Of a stretch of 64,000 nt of DNA, positions 8,045-16,343 are shown one piece after another (position 1 is the first letter of the stretch; each line of letters opens with the position of its first letter). Below the pieces are notes generated by a model, which was given only the letters and a program-made list of their open reading frames with translations, was not told the DNA's origin and ran no database searches. The stretch covers positions 1,054,001-1,118,000 of the forward strand of contig NZ_SMGE01000001.1 in NCBI RefSeq assembly GCF_004339525.1, written 5' to 3'. The position numbers and the translations under genes were made by a program. This stretch comes from Flavobacterium sp. 90 (GTDB lineage: Bacteria > Bacteroidota > Bacteroidia > Flavobacteriales > Flavobacteriaceae).

Positions 8045-10144
8045 TTACTTTACAGAAATCGCAACTCCTCCGCTTGACGCCAGTTTTTGCTTCAGCTTTG
8101 TTTTGCTATTTACGCTTATTTTTCGGATAATATACGATTGCGGATTAGTTTTATAATCAGCAGTTTTTCCATCTTCGTAAATTGTTGCTGTATAAGATTT
8201 CCCTTTTGGAAGAAAACTAAAATCAATTGTAGCAATGCGTGCGTTTTCATCAGTTATTCCGCCAACAAACCATTCTTCTTTTCCTTTTGTTTTTCTCGCA
8301 ATTGTGATATAATCTCCAGGTTCTGCTTCGAGAATATAAGTTTCATCCCAATCAAGGGCAACATCTTTAATAAACTGAAATGCATCATTAAAACGCATAT
8401 AATTCTCCGGTAAATCGGCAGCCATTTGCAACGGACTATACATCGTAACATAAAGCGCCAATTGCTTCACAAGTGTTGTACTCAGCTTATTCTTCTTAGA
8501 ACCATAAACCGATAAATCTCCCTGAAAAATCCCCGGCGTATAATCCATCGGACCGCCCATTAATCTTGTAAAAGGCAAAATCGTAGTATGATCTGGATGA
8601 ATTCCTTCCATAGATTCAAACTCAGTTCCTCGTGCCGATTCCTGCGCAAACCAGTTTGGATACGTTCTGTGTAAACCCGTTGGACGAACGGCTTCATGTG
8701 AATCTACCATGATTTTATGTTTCGCCGCTTCTTTGGCTACATACGTATAATGATTGACCATTTGTTGTCCGTCGTGATGTTCTCCTCTTGGAATAATTGG
8801 TCCAACATAACCTGTTTTTACAGCATTATAATTGTTATCAACCATGAAATTTAAAGCATCATTTAATTGTCTTTCATACTCCGCAGTGGAAGATGTTGTT
8901 TCATGATGCATGATAGTTTTTACGTTCTTTTTAGCCGCATAATCACTTAAATCTTTTACATCAAAATCCGGATATGCTTTGGTAAAACTATAAATTCGTT
9001 CTTTTTTAAAAGCCGTATTATCTTCCCAGCCTTCATTCCAGCCTTCGACCAAAACGGCATTAAAACCATTTGTAGCAGCAAAATCAATATATTCTTTTAC
9101 ATGTTTTGTATTTGCTCCGTGCGTATTATTGGGTTTCAATTTAGAGAAATCTGTTGCTCCAATAACAACATCCTGATTGTCTGAATATGCCCAAGTCGAA
9201 CCTCCGCCAGTAAAATATTCCCACCAAACTCCTATATATTTAACGGGTTTTATCCATGAAGTATCTTCAAAATTGCAAGGTTCATTTAAGTTCAAGATCA
9301 TTTTTGAAGCCAGAATATTTCTCGCATCATCGCTTACGACAATTGTTCGCCAAGGCGTAAAACTTCCCGTTTGAATATATCCTTTATTTCCAACGGCATC
9401 AGGTACAAGATGCGAACTCAACGAAAAAGTTTTGTCATTAACATTCAGACACATTGCAGGATAATTTTTCAGAGCCGCTTCGTGAATATTAATATAAAGA
9501 CCTTCATTGGTCTTCATCATCAAAGGCGTTTGTGTTGCCAAATTTTTGATTGTAGTTTGTGCTGCCAGCGAAACATGAGTTGCATTATAAACCAGTGATT
9601 GCATCTCAGATATTTTAGACGTTGTATAACTATATTCGTTGGTATCATAATCGCCGGGAATCCAGAAAAGTTTATGATCTCCCATTAAATTAAACTCCGT
9701 TGTTTCTTCCTGAATAATAAAATGACGCAAATTATCCTGCACGGGAAACTCATATCTAAAACCTAAACCATCATTAAACAATCGGAAATAAATCGAAATC
9801 TTTCGGCTGCTTTTATTCTGAACAAGATCAGCTTTCAATTCATTATATTGATTTCTGATTTCTTTTTGTTCTCCTAAAACCGGTTTCCAAGTACTATTTT
9901 CGGATTGAAATTTTGTATCTGTAATCTGGAAATCTTTATTGAATACAATATCCGATTTTAGAATAAAACCCAATTTACTTTCTTTGATTACTTCTTTGTT
10001 CTTAAAACTTAAAGCATAAACTGGCGTTCCGGCTTCATTTAATTTGAATGTCAGAACCAGATTTCCATCGGGAGATTTTAATTCCTGAGCATTTAGGAAA
10101 GCATTAGAAATAATAAAAAAACAGATAAGGAATATATTTTTCAT
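8045..10144 (-). CDS. GH97 alpha-glucosidase, SusB type
   Basis: This exported enzyme releases glucose from alpha-glucans or oligosaccharides in the periplasm. The start is taken at MKNIFLICFF, giving a clean signal peptide (cut near AQELKSPDG) and 699 residues; MKPPSF six codons upstream is less likely. An N-terminal beta-sandwich (SPDGNLVLTFKL) is followed by a TIM barrel. Three glutamates occur in the family contexts HHETTS (Glu415), DSHEAVRPTG (Glu484) and ARGTEFES (Glu508); their spacings of 69 and 24 match the catalytic Glu439/508/532 of SusB. The position used as an Asp nucleophile in retaining members reads KTGYVG, so inverting chemistry is expected. A perfect LacI-type palindrome lies just upstream. 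Confidence 0.95.
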   Translation of the reverse strand: MKNIFLICFFIISNAFLNAQELKSPDGNLVLTFKLNEAGTPVYALSFKNKEVIKESKLGFILKSDIVFNKDFQITDTKFQSENSTWKPVLGEQKEIRNQYNELKADLVQNKSSRKISIYFRLFNDGLGFRYEFPVQDNLRHFIIQEETTEFNLMGDHKLFWIPGDYDTNEYSYTTSKISEMQSLVYNATHVSLAAQTTIKNLATQTPLMMKTNEGLYINIHEAALKNYPAMCLNVNDKTFSLSSHLVPDAVGNKGYIQTGSFTPWRTIVVSDDARNILASKMILNLNEPCNFEDTSWIKPVKYIGVWWEYFTGGGSTWAYSDNQDVVIGATDFSKLKPNNTHGANTKHVKEYIDFAATNGFNAVLVEGWNEGWEDNTAFKKERIYSFTKAYPDFDVKDLSDYAAKKNVKTIMHHETTSSTAEYERQLNDALNFMVDNNYNAVKTGYVGPIIPRGEHHDGQQMVNHYTYVAKEAAKHKIMVDSHEAVRPTGLHRTYPNWFAQESARGTEFESMEGIHPDHTTILPFTRLMGGPMDYTPGIFQGDLSVYGSKKNKLSTTLVKQLALYVTMYSPLQMAADLPENYMRFNDAFQFIKDVALDWDETYILEAEPGDYITIARKTKGKEEWFVGGITDENARIATIDFSFLPKGKSYTATIYEDGKTADYKTNPQSYIIRKISVNSKTKLKQKLASSGGVAISVK

Positions 10145-10165
10145 AAATGAAGGTGGTTTCAAGAA

Positions 10166-10185
10166 TAGCTAAATCGATTTAGCAA
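10166..10185. promoter_or_regulatory. LacI-type operator upstream of GH97
   Basis: The core GCTAAATCGATTTAGC (10168-10183) is a perfect 16-bp palindrome with the same central CG and TAAA half-sites as the palindromes before susC and lacI. It is 22-24 nt upstream of the GH97 start, so it probably overlaps the transcription start or promoter. Confidence 0.7.
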
Positions 10186-10387
10186 ACATAATAAATTTTA
10201 TGAAACAGATTTCCCAACAGAAGAAAAAATATACTTTTTTGAAATTAACGCTAAAAATTTATTGTGATTATTATTTTAATCAAACTCAAATATACCATAC
10301 ATATTTAACCAAATTCCTTAATTAAAACTCCATCCAAATACAATTATAAATATCTATATTAGCTATTAAAATTAAACTTAATAAATA

Positions 10388-10789
10388 ATGAAGAAATTCT
10401 ACTTAAGCACTTACAATTTTTGGATTATATCAAGAATCGCATTTATACTTCTTGGCTTTGTAGAACTTCTGAGAGTTGTTTTTATTGATCATATATCGCT
10501 TTTCCATGTATTCCTTTTTATATATGTAATTTCGTTTTTTCTGATTTTCTACAAAGAAATTACCAAATCAACGCCATCTAAAATCCTGAAATATAGTATT
10601 GGAACTCTGACCATTATTATTGGTTTTTATTTTGCGTATTTAAAATTTATACAGCCAAAAGCTTCGTGGGGATTAGAAAAATATCAATTTGATTATTGGC
10701 AAATCATTATATATGGTTTTTCGATCTGGGTTATACTTCTTGGATTTTTTGAGTTTTTTACATTCAATAAAAATGAATCAGAAAAGTAG
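10388..10789 (+). CDS. Small four-helix membrane protein of unknown function
   Basis: This 133-residue protein is not recognised. It shows about four hydrophobic segments (roughly 12-32, 38-54, 68-86 and 105-125) with short basic loops and a charged C-terminal tail (NKNESEK), which suggests an inner-membrane protein with both ends in the cytoplasm. It is alone on the plus strand between divergent GH97 and the DUF4494 gene. Confidence 0.6.
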   Translation: MKKFYLSTYNFWIISRIAFILLGFVELLRVVFIDHISLFHVFLFIYVISFFLIFYKEITKSTPSKILKYSIGTLTIIIGFYFAYLKFIQPKASWGLEKYQFDYWQIIIYGFSIWVILLGFFEFFTFNKNESEK

Positions 10790-10917
10790 TTTATATCCAA
10801 TCTTATAGAAATTCCTTTAACCTTTTTCAACTAACAGATATTCAATACATTATTAAAACAAACCCAAATTTGTGAATATCTATTTCAATATTTAAGAGTT
10901 TTTTTTTCTGTAAAATC

Positions 10918-10925
10918 TATCTTTG
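10918..10925 (+). promoter_or_regulatory. -7 promoter box for the DUF4494 gene
   Basis: TATCTTTG matches the Bacteroidota TAnnTTTG box and lies 23 nt before the ATG at 10949. A clear -33 element is not seen. Confidence 0.5.
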
Positions 10926-10948
10926 ACATCCTTAAAAATTAAAAGAAG

Positions 10949-11497
10949 ATGAGCGCAACTTGGTACGAATGCAAAGTAAAATATAGAAAGACAGACGAAA
11001 CCGGAGGACAAAAAGTTCTAACAGAACCTTATCTGGTAGATGCTTTGTCTTATACCGAAGCCGAAAAAAGAATTAATGAAGAGATGGCAGCTTATATCAG
11101 TGAAGAATTTAAAATCACGAATATAAAAGTGGCTAATTATGCCGAAATTCATCCTTTTGAAAATGCAGATCGTTGGTTTAAATCAAAAGTAACTTTGATG
11201 GCTTACGACGAAGAAAGTGGTAAAGAAAGAAAATCGAATATGTATCTTTTGGTACAGGCAAATGATGTGAGAGAAGCTTATGACAATACGCTTCACGTGA
11301 TGCAAACCACAATGGGAGAATATTCAATTCCTGCTGTTTCTGAATCACCAATTATGGATGTTTTCCCTTATTTCAGTGGTGAAGAAGGAGAAACAGAACA
11401 ATTAGAAAGATTCAATGCATTGAAAGCTTCAAAACCTGCACAACCTGCAGTAGAAACTATCGATCACATGGAATTTGAAACTGCTTTGGAAGAATAA
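10949..11497 (+). CDS. DUF4494 domain protein
   Basis: This 182-residue cytoplasmic protein begins MSATWYECKVKYRKTDETG and continues with VTEPYLVDALSYTEAEKRI-type sequence, the pattern of the DUF4494 family that is common and usually single-copy in Bacteroidota. Two similar halves (about 1-65 and 75-135) each carry a WYECKVKY or WFKSKVTL strand followed by a helix. No catalytic motif is visible and the function is unknown. The C-terminal 40 residues are acidic and probably flexible. Confidence 0.85.
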   Translation: MSATWYECKVKYRKTDETGGQKVLTEPYLVDALSYTEAEKRINEEMAAYISEEFKITNIKVANYAEIHPFENADRWFKSKVTLMAYDEESGKERKSNMYLLVQANDVREAYDNTLHVMQTTMGEYSIPAVSESPIMDVFPYFSGEEGETEQLERFNALKASKPAQPAVETIDHMEFETALEE

Positions 11498-11573
11498 ATT
11501 TTCATCATAAAATACTTGTTTTTTCAAATAGAATAAAGATTATCTTTAAATTAAAATTATCTAAAACTATTCT

Positions 11574-12011
11574 ATGAAAATCCCCAAATCGTCAGAAGAT
11601 TTAATCCAGGAAATTTTTCTTTGTGTTGATCTAACAGAAAAATTAGGAGATTTGAGAATTAGACAACTTATGAGATTATTGCCTAAAGTATCTGATGAAA
11701 TAATTCTGAAAAGTGTTATTAAAGTTTTCAGTAATAAGGATAGAAACGAAACTTTATATCTTGACCAATTGTATGCAGGAAAAATTCTAACGAATGTCAA
11801 TCCTAAATCACAATTAGACATTAAATCGATTCTAGACGAAATATTAGAAAACTGGAATAAAAGCATAAGAGATATGCCTCTTTGGCTTTTCAATAATTAT
11901 AAAAAAGAAGATTTAAACAATGCGCTTTTATCAATTATAAATGATCCATTTGAATCTAATGAAAAAAGAGACAAAGCAGAGACAATGATATGGTGGATTA
12001 AATCAATGTAG
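11574..12011 (+). CDS. Small helical protein of unknown function
   Basis: This 145-residue protein has no signal peptide and is largely predicted helical, with repeated patterns such as DLRIRQLMRLLPKVSDEIILKSVIKVF that could form HEAT-like hairpins. The last third includes MPLWLFNNYKKEDLNNALLSIINDP and ends EKRDKAETMIWWIKSM. It lies 76 nt after the DUF4494 gene and is followed by a strong terminator, so it may share that transcript. It resembles nothing I can name; a small scaffold or immunity-like protein is possible. Confidence 0.6.
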   Translation: MKIPKSSEDLIQEIFLCVDLTEKLGDLRIRQLMRLLPKVSDEIILKSVIKVFSNKDRNETLYLDQLYAGKILTNVNPKSQLDIKSILDEILENWNKSIRDMPLWLFNNYKKEDLNNALLSIINDPFESNEKRDKAETMIWWIKSM

Positions 12012-12028
12012 ATAAATTATACATAACA

Positions 12029-12062
12029 AAAGCTTCAGAGAAATCTGGAGCTTTTTTATTTT
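12029..12062 (+). terminator. Rho-independent terminator
   Basis: The stem AAAGCTTCAGA-GAAA-TCTGGAGCTTT is followed by a T-run, 18 nt after the stop at 12011. The same hairpin sequence recurs after the tRNA (14453) and at several later sites in the window. Confidence 0.85.
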
Positions 12063-12192
12063 ACAGTATTTCTTAAGACTTTCATTTCCTACAAAACCAA
12101 AATAAATTATATATTAGCTATACATTTTTAGCACTGATACAAAATCATTTAGCTAAAAAAAACACAACCAAAACTCACCAAACTAAATCTCG

Positions 12193-13719
12193 ATGACTAA
12201 GAAATCTCTAATTTTAATTGGGTTTATTATTTTAAAATTTGTCTTGCAATGCATTCTCATAAGTCCTGAATATGATTTGCAGCGCGATGAATATCTACAT
12301 CTTGATCAGGCGCATCATTTGGCTTGGGGTTATTTGTCCGTTCCTCCCGTTACATCCTGGTTTTCTTACCTTATATATCAGCTTGGAAATTCGGTTTTTT
12401 GGGTAAAATTCTTTCCTGCTCTTTTTGGTGCGTTGACACTTTTTATTGTTTGGAAAACTATTGAAACCCTAAAAGGAAATATCTATGCGTTGATTTTGGG
12501 CGCAACTTGCATTTTGTTTTCGTCTTTATTGCGAATTAACACACTTTATCAGCCCAATTCATTGGATATTTTGTGCTGGACAGGATTTTATTATGTTATC
12601 ATTCAATATTTTATTACCGAAAAAACAAAATGGCTTTATATTGGAGCAATAGTCTTTGCTTTTGGCTTTTTGAATAAATACAATATTCTTTTTCTCTTAC
12701 TCGGACTTTTGCCTGCGCTTTTACTTTCTAAACAAAGACAAGTTTTAGCCAAAAAACATCTGTATTTGGCATTACTTTTAGGCTTATTATTGATTCTTCC
12801 GAATCTTTTATGGCAATACAATAATCAATTTCCTATCGTACATCACATGAAGGAATTAGCAGAAACACAACTTGTCAATGTTGATCGAATTGGATTCTTA
12901 AAAGAACAATTACTGTTTTTTATTGGCGCCTTTTTTGTTATTCTTGCCGGATTATATGCTTTACTATTTTATAAAGCTTTCGCCGAATTTAAATTCTTTT
13001 TTACCAGTATAATTTTCACGCTTCTGATCTTTATTTATTTCAAAGCCAAAGCTTATTATGCAATTGGCCTCTATCCTATTTATATTGCTTTTGGAGCTGT
13101 TTTTCTATCCAATATTTTAAAAACGGGCTGGAAACGATATCTACAACCAGTATTTATCATTATTCCGCTTTTGTTTTTTATTCCGATGTACAATTTGGCG
13201 TTTCCAAATAAAAGTCCGGAGTATATTGTAAAACATCCTGAGAAATATAAAAAACTTGATATGCTTCGCTGGGAAGATGGAAAAGATCACGCTTTGCCAC
13301 AAGATTTTGCCGATATGTTGGGATGGAAAGAACTTGCCCGCAAAACCGATTCTGTTTATGCGACGCTTCCTAATCAAGATAAAACACTCGTTTTGTGCGA
13401 CAATTACGGACAAGCCGGAGCGATTAATTATTATACCAAAAAAGGAATCAAAGCGGTTTCTTTTAATGCTGATTATGTAAATTGGTTTAATCTAAATATT
13501 ACCTACAAAAACCTCATCAGAGTTAAGGATTACGAAAAAGAAAGTGACGAATTAAAAGAGACAAGTCCTTATTTTAATAGTGCTAAAATTTCAGGTGAAA
13601 TCACCAACAAATATGCGCGTGAATACGGAACTACTATCTTTGTTTTTACTGATGCAAAAGTCAATATCAAAAAAAGACTTGAGAGCGAAATAAAATCGGC
13701 AAAAGACTATAGCAAATAA
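12193..13719 (+). CDS. GT39/ArnT-like membrane glycosyltransferase
   Basis: This 508-residue polytopic membrane protein belongs to the PMT/ArnT superfamily, which transfers sugars from polyprenyl-phosphate donors outside the inner membrane. The first loop after helix 1 carries the signature acidic pair in QRDEYLHLDQAHHLAWGY (about 29-46). About 10 further hydrophobic segments follow to residue 345. A soluble extracytoplasmic domain of about 160 residues (RWEDGKDHALPQDFADMLGW onward) ends the protein, as in related Bacteroidota enzymes. The acceptor (lipid A, protein or glycan) cannot be determined. The next gene starts 2 nt after its stop, suggesting co-translation. Confidence 0.88.
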   Translation: MTKKSLILIGFIILKFVLQCILISPEYDLQRDEYLHLDQAHHLAWGYLSVPPVTSWFSYLIYQLGNSVFWVKFFPALFGALTLFIVWKTIETLKGNIYALILGATCILFSSLLRINTLYQPNSLDILCWTGFYYVIIQYFITEKTKWLYIGAIVFAFGFLNKYNILFLLLGLLPALLLSKQRQVLAKKHLYLALLLGLLLILPNLLWQYNNQFPIVHHMKELAETQLVNVDRIGFLKEQLLFFIGAFFVILAGLYALLFYKAFAEFKFFFTSIIFTLLIFIYFKAKAYYAIGLYPIYIAFGAVFLSNILKTGWKRYLQPVFIIIPLLFFIPMYNLAFPNKSPEYIVKHPEKYKKLDMLRWEDGKDHALPQDFADMLGWKELARKTDSVYATLPNQDKTLVLCDNYGQAGAINYYTKKGIKAVSFNADYVNWFNLNITYKNLIRVKDYEKESDELKETSPYFNSAKISGEITNKYAREYGTTIFVFTDAKVNIKKRLESEIKSAKDYSK

Positions 13720-13721
13720 AA

Positions 13722-14246
13722 ATGATTGACTTTACTTCTATCGAATATTTAAAAACCGGAAACCAAAAACAGATTAAGACTTTTGAAGTTTTGTCTCAAA
13801 ATAAGGTTTTAATCCATTTAGCTGAATTTGATCCTATTCTTGTTGGCACAATCCCGATTAATATTGATATCGAAAACAGTGATCTTGACATTATCTGTTA
13901 CTGGAAAAACAAAACCGATTTTATAGCAAAACTGAATGTTCTTTTTATAAATGAAACTGATTTTCAAATTAGAGAAACAGTTATTGATAGTCAGGAAACT
14001 GTTATTGCTAACTTCAAACTAAACGGTTTTGAAATTGAAATCTTTGGTCAGAACCTTCCAACCAAAAATCAAAATGGTTATAAACATATGATTATCGAAA
14101 ATGAAATTCTGAAAGCAAAAGATGAAAATTTTAGATTAGAAATCATCAAACTCAAACAAAACGGCTACAAAACAGAACCTGCTTTTGCATATTTATTAGG
14201 CTTAAATGGAGATCCATATTCGGAATTATTGAAATATCAGATTTAA
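13722..14246 (+). CDS. DUF4269 nucleotidyltransferase-fold protein
   Basis: This 174-residue protein begins with SIEYLKTGNQKQIKTFEVLSQN and has VGTIPINIDIENSDLDIICYW (about 47-67), the DUF4269 hallmark. The ENSDLDI segment resembles the G-S-x-D-x-D metal site of minimal nucleotidyltransferases, which makes such a fold likely, but the substrate is unknown. The C-terminal motif KTEPAFAYLLGLNGDPYSELL is also typical. It starts 2 nt after the glycosyltransferase stop and is the last gene before the tRNA; no functional link to the glycosyltransferase is known. Confidence 0.85.
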   Translation: MIDFTSIEYLKTGNQKQIKTFEVLSQNKVLIHLAEFDPILVGTIPINIDIENSDLDIICYWKNKTDFIAKLNVLFINETDFQIRETVIDSQETVIANFKLNGFEIEIFGQNLPTKNQNGYKHMIIENEILKAKDENFRLEIIKLKQNGYKTEPAFAYLLGLNGDPYSELLKYQI

Positions 14247-14330
14247 CCATTCCGTAACACAAACATAAACAACTACTGCTTAGTCGATTACGAATTAAAA
14301 AAGTTATTTCGAAAATAATTCAGAAATTCC

Positions 14331-14361
14331 TTTGTATAACCGTATATCCTGTGTATCTTTG
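14331..14361 (+). promoter_or_regulatory. tRNA promoter (-33 TTTG, -7 TATCTTTG)
   Basis: TTTG at 14331-14334 and TATCTTTG at 14354-14361 are separated by 19 nt and lie 12 nt before the tRNA 5' end. Both sequence and spacing match the Bacteroidota housekeeping promoter. Confidence 0.8.
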
Positions 14362-14373
14362 CACCCGAAACAT

Positions 14374-14446
14374 CGCGGGATAGAGCAGTAGGCAGCTCGT
14401 CGGGCTCATAACCCGAAGGTCACAGGTTCGAGTCCTGTTCCCGCTA
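14374..14446 (+). tRNA. Initiator tRNA-fMet (CAT anticodon)
   Basis: The full cloverleaf can be drawn: acceptor CGCGGGA with TCCCGCT, D-stem GAGC with GCTC, anticodon stem TCGGG with CCCGA around loop CTCATAA, and T-stem ACAGG with CCTGT around TTCGAGT. The first acceptor pair is a C-T mismatch and three G-C pairs border the anticodon loop, which are the marks of initiator tRNA. CCA is not encoded. Its 3' end and terminator are the template for several degenerate copies downstream, so it is a likely integration target. Confidence 0.97.
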
Positions 14447-14452
14447 CTAAGA

Positions 14453-14484
14453 CAAAGCTTCAGAGAAATCTGGAGCTTTTTTTG
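14453..14484 (+). terminator. tRNA terminator
   Basis: AAGCTTCAGA-GAAA-TCTGGAGCTT followed by seven T, 7 nt after the tRNA. This is the parent-like copy of the hairpin found again at 14566, 15694, 17586, 24249 and, degenerate, at 43540. Confidence 0.9.
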
Positions 14485-14507
14485 TTTTTAAAATTATTGC
14501 TCAGTGG

Positions 14508-14656
14508 ACTCATATCCGCCGCGGCGGACACAGGTTCGAGTCTTCGCCGCGGCGAACTACTAAGACAAAGCTTCAGAGAAATGTGAAGCTTTTTTTGTTT
14601 ATTATAGTTTTAATTCTTTATCAAGTCACTTTGAGCCACACGAAAAGATTCGTGCG
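14508..14656 (+). repeat. ~150-bp direct repeat A: tRNA 3'-end relic plus terminator
   Basis: The unit starts ACTCATATCCGCCGCGG, contains the T-arm-like CACAGGTTCGAGTC and CTACTAAGACAAAGCTTC of the tRNA gene and its terminator, and ends CACACGAAAAGATTCGTGCG. The T-arm part lies between two perfect GC palindromes (TCCGCCGCGGCGGA and TTCGCCGCGGCGAA). A second copy lies at 15635-15785. Together they flank the lipoprotein gene. The D-arm and acceptor 5' strand are absent, so this is not a functional tRNA. Confidence 0.8.
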
Positions 14657-14742
14657 TGAGCGGAGGAAGAAATGATAGCAATTCCTCGTTTTGCATTTTA
14701 AATTACAGGAAATTAAATAACTTCGCTTTAAATAAAATTAAC

Positions 14743-15402
14743 ATGAAAATTATCTGTATCATATTACTGCTATTTATCTTTTTGGGTTGCAAAAAAAATC
14801 TAATAGAAAAAGAAATGAATGAAATGAATTTCGTTCCAACCAACAGCATGAAAATAAAAAATTTGTTACCCTTTAAAAATCACGATGTTTGTATTGGTAC
14901 TTATGTATTAAAGAATGATTCAATTATCTCACAATATGAAATTGAATCAAAGTACTCATTAATGGTCATAAAACTTAAAAATATTTCGCAGAATTATACT
15001 TTTAATAATCACCAATCAACTAATTTTCGAACACCAGGTTATTTTTCTACTATTAACGAAGGTTTATTCGAGGTTAATTTGAGTCCGGAAATATTTAAAG
15101 ATGACTATAAAATTAATCGCATAGATTTTTTTTCAGATAGTAAGATAAATTACCAAGTAAATAATGACACTATAAAAAGCTTTAATCTAAATTTCAGTAA
15201 CTATGTCATCAAAATCAACAATCAAGATTCAAAGGTAATATATAGCAAAATAGAATATTATGGATTAAAAAACATAAATGCTAACATAGTACTTTATAAT
15301 AATGAAGATAAGCTATATATCTTCATCATGACACCTCTGAAGAAAAACACTCCTATAGATAAAAATAAATTGTACGATCATCTTTTTGGAAATAATTTAT
15401 AA
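14743..15402 (+). CDS. Small lipoprotein of unknown function
   Basis: The start is set at MKIICIILLLFIFLGCKKN, which gives a 219-residue protein with a clear lipoprotein signal (Cys16); an in-frame ATG 87 nt upstream would bury the signal and overlaps repeat sequence. The mature protein is rich in Asn, Lys and Ile with alternating strand patterns, and no known domain is recognised. It sits alone between two ~150-bp direct repeats derived from a tRNA 3' end, which suggests it arrived or moved as a unit. Confidence 0.65.
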   Translation: MKIICIILLLFIFLGCKKNLIEKEMNEMNFVPTNSMKIKNLLPFKNHDVCIGTYVLKNDSIISQYEIESKYSLMVIKLKNISQNYTFNNHQSTNFRTPGYFSTINEGLFEVNLSPEIFKDDYKINRIDFFSDSKINYQVNNDTIKSFNLNFSNYVIKINNQDSKVIYSKIEYYGLKNINANIVLYNNEDKLYIFIMTPLKKNTPIDKNKLYDHLFGNNL

Positions 15403-15436
15403 AAATAAAATATCTAATTTGTAATTAATTCTAAAT

Positions 15437-15612
15437 AGCTCGAGAATGACTAGTTCAAATTATTAGGAAAAGCTTTAGTGAAATCTGTAGCTCTTCGCAA
15501 GGCAAAATCTAAATTGGATTTAAGTTTTTTAAATCATCTATAAAATGGTTCGAGAATTGTCCCGTGAGGACTACTAATAAAACACCACTTGAAAAAGCTG
15601 GTGTTTTTTTTT
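15437..15612 (+). repeat. Two further degenerate tRNA-end/terminator relics
   Basis: One relic (15437-15505) reads CTCGAGAATGACTAG followed by a decayed AAAGCTTTAGTGAAATCTGTAGCTC hairpin-like stretch. The next (15548-15612) reads GGTTCGAGAATTGTCCCGTG and CTACTAATAAAACACC before a hairpin (AACACCACTTG with AAGCTGGTGTT) and ten T. Both resemble the T-arm, 3' end and terminator of a tRNA unit without the rest of the gene. They occupy the 15403-15634 gap. Confidence 0.55.
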
Positions 15613-15634
15613 ATTCAAAATTTAAACTCGTCGA

Positions 15635-15785
15635 ACTCATATCCGCCGCGGCGGACACAGATTCGAGTCTTCGCCGCGGCGAACTACATAAGACAAAGCT
15701 TCATAGAAATATGAAGCTTTTTTTTGTTTATTATAGTTTTAATTCTTTATCAAGTCACTTTGAGTCACACGAAAGGATTCGTGCG
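15635..15785 (+). repeat. ~150-bp direct repeat B: tRNA 3'-end relic plus terminator
   Basis: Second copy of the unit at 14508-14656, with the same two GC palindromes, T-arm-like segment (CACAGATTCGAGTC), terminator hairpin (AAGCTTCATA-GAAA-TATGAAGCTT, a compensated stem) and terminal CACACGAAAGGATTCGTGCG. The stem base changes keep pairing, suggesting the hairpin is maintained. Confidence 0.8.
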
Positions 15786-15821
15786 GAAGCGACGTATAAA
15801 TTCGTAATTGTTCGATTGTGT

Positions 15822-16343
15822 TTATTTTATCTCTTTGCAGTATTTCTGTATTAATTCATCTAAACGTCCTTTTTTAATAGCTGCTTTAGCAACCCAACTA
15901 AATATTGGCTCAGCTATTTTTTGAAATCCGACCATTTTTGAGTTATTCAAATAAACAAACAGAGCTAAATCTGAAAATTTCTTCGGAGTACCTGCAACAC
16001 TTGCCAATCTATCATTTACAAGTCCTTTCAAAATAAAAAGAGAATATTCAAAATTCATATTACCCGGACTAAGAGTTGCTTTTATAATACACTCCTCTTT
16101 AGAAACATTGTGATAATAATGTTTTTCATTTGGTTGTATCATTGCAATATCTCCCTGTTTTAAATGATGAATGTCTTTACCTTTTCCTACTTCCAATGTA
16201 CCTTCTAAAATCTCAAATGTCTCTAAAAACAAAGTGTGATAATGCCACGGTGTTTTTTCGCCCGGAAGAATATTCATCTTCAATACACTCTCTTTATTTG
16301 TTTCTACTGACTTAATCAGTTTAATGTATCCTTGCGTTTTCAT
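15822..16343 (-). CDS. Cupin-domain protein
   Basis: This 173-residue protein has a compact cupin barrel: PGEKTPWHYHTLFLETFEILEGTLEVG (about 27-53; metal-ligand-type His-x-His and Glu) and KQGDIAMIQPNEKHYYHN (about 62-79). The C-terminal 60 residues are helical (AEPIFSWVAKAAIKKGRLDELIQKY). It may bind a metal and a small molecule; no specific reaction can be assigned. The start codon overlaps the stop of the DUF4267-like gene (ATGA), so the two are translated together, downstream of a Crp-type regulator gene. Confidence 0.85.
   Translation of the reverse strand: MKTQGYIKLIKSVETNKESVLKMNILPGEKTPWHYHTLFLETFEILEGTLEVGKGKDIHHLKQGDIAMIQPNEKHYYHNVSKEECIIKATLSPGNMNFEYSLFILKGLVNDRLASVAGTPKKFSDLALFVYLNNSKMVGFQKIAEPIFSWVAKAAIKKGRLDELIQKYCKEIK

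Noticed and set aside
7855..8130. 91-codon plus-strand reading frame
   Set aside because: It lies in the tandem intergenic repeat and overlaps the 3' end of GH97.
5285..10144. A complete classic starch-utilisation (sus) operon
   Set aside because: Only SusC, SusD, GH97 and a LacI-type regulator are present; no GH13 enzyme, SusE/F or SusR is seen in the window.
14508..14580. Second tRNA gene
   Set aside because: Only a T-arm-like part and the terminator are present; no D-arm, anticodon stem or matching acceptor strand can be drawn.
15564..15854. 96-codon plus-strand reading frame
   Set aside because: It is composed of the tRNA-end relic and direct repeat B, runs into the cupin gene on the other strand, and has no coding-like composition.
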